Made by a program: the position numbers and the translations under genes
NCBI GenBank assembly: GCA_013115125.1
Contig: JABANN010000579.1
Span: 1 to 20,405, forward strand
Length of the DNA stretch: 20,405 nt
From: Perkinsus olseni
Lineage: Eukaryota; Perkinsozoa; Perkinsida
Direction: 5' to 3'
Shown: in pieces, positions 19,681 to 20,405 of the stretch
How the letters are laid out: each line of letters begins with the position of its first letter
Position numbering within the stretch: position 1 is the first letter of the stretch
The notes under the pieces: generated by a model
Told to the model about the DNA's origin: nothing
The model's input: only the letters and a program-made list of their open reading frames with translations
Databases searched by the model: none

Positions 19681-20405
19681 ACATGCCAGATATATCACTT
19701 ATCGCGAACGTGAGATTGCAAGCGACTATTGGGGACTAAGGCTGGAAATTCCAAGGGTAGCCGATAGCAACCACGTCACGTTTTCAAGTCGTTAGTGCGG
19801 CGTGGTGTACATAGCATCTAAACGTTACCGGTCCATTATTGTAGTCTTCCAACCCCACTCTCTTCCCAACCAATTGAAATCATCATCCCCATTATTATTC
19901 ATAATAGACATGCTATGGCCATGGAAAACGGGCTGTGGATGATTGAAGGACAGCGCTCCAACAACACAGTCCCATCGACCCTGTAGAACGTGTGAATTGT
20001 ATATGGGCCTTGCGTTTGCTAGATTAATGCAACACGAAGGAAGTAGCAATTCCATGGATTGAACTTCATTCACTTATCGAGTCGACGTGAGCATCATAGT
20101 CAAGGCTCGAAACACTCGTCCATACCGTCGTGTAACGGGGCCCTCTTCCAACCGTTTCAGAACTGCGCGCATCCACCGCTTCCATCTGCAGTGGCTTTCC
20201 CCTTGCGGTGGGAGGATGGCAGCAAACCCTCGAATATGAGGCCGGAAAACTCTAAGGAGTGTCCAGTGTCAGCTGTGTTACTGGTTGAGCTTGGCATAAC
20301 ACAAGGGAAATACTTGGGAATAGAAGCATACATATTAGTGAGAATACGTAGGGCAGACTACTAGCCATAGCTTAGCCAAGGGATACGGAGGCACACAAAT
20401 AGGGA
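19681..20405. other. Right-hand end without a confident gene
   Basis: The best candidate is a minus-strand exon near 20017-19826, after a CTACAG acceptor, reading RWDCVVGALSFNHPQPVFHG and on through NNNGDDDFNWLGREWGWK to a possible donor GTAACG at 19829. I found no in-frame link from it to the kinase. A plus-strand frame at 20059-20364 and minus-strand frames near 20100-20330 are equally unsupported. Confidence 0.35.

Noticed and set aside
20059-20364. 101-codon plus-strand frame
   Set aside because: No recognisable motif or supporting context; length is within what chance gives at this base composition.

Overview
This is a gene-dense eukaryotic nuclear window. GT-AG introns, mostly 38-66 nt, interrupt almost every gene, and I rebuilt the main models by hand by joining reading frames across them. 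Tiny introns, moderate base composition, abundant trinucleotide repeats and small secreted orphan proteins suggest an alveolate protist, most likely Perkinsus or a close relative. That placement is inference; no marker gene in the window proves it.

Layout. Positions 1-71 are a (GTT)n microsatellite. Positions 178-10027 (minus) hold a complete UTP20/DRIM gene of 19 exons (about 2978 aa), a HEAT-repeat factor of the small-subunit processome; one 5.67-kb exon carries two thirds of it. A 324-bp divergent promoter region separates it from an unrecognised plus-strand locus at 10352-12196 with several well-supported exons; whether this is one gene or two is unresolved. Positions 12792-15188 (plus) hold a complete OST48/DDOST/WBP1 gene of 15 exons (481 aa), whose last exon supplies a dilysine ER-retrieval tail. 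Positions 16209-16658 (plus) encode a 149-aa secreted orphan protein. Positions 17827-19680 (minus) hold a divergent protein kinase of about nine exons (461 aa) with non-canonical HLD and DVDG motifs. Stretches 12197-12791, 15189-16208, 16659-17826 and 19681-20405 have no confident gene.

The genes do not form a pathway: ribosome biogenesis, N-glycosylation, a secreted orphan and a signalling kinase simply lie side by side. The most interesting signals are architectural: the lopsided intron distribution of UTP20, two intron size classes in OST48, a last OST48 intron whose retention would remove the ER signal, repeated phase-2 introns in the orphan locus, and the kinase's altered catalytic motifs. 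I found no rRNA, tRNA, CRISPR array, transposon or viral remnant. I did not find a clear, previously undescribed multi-gene system.
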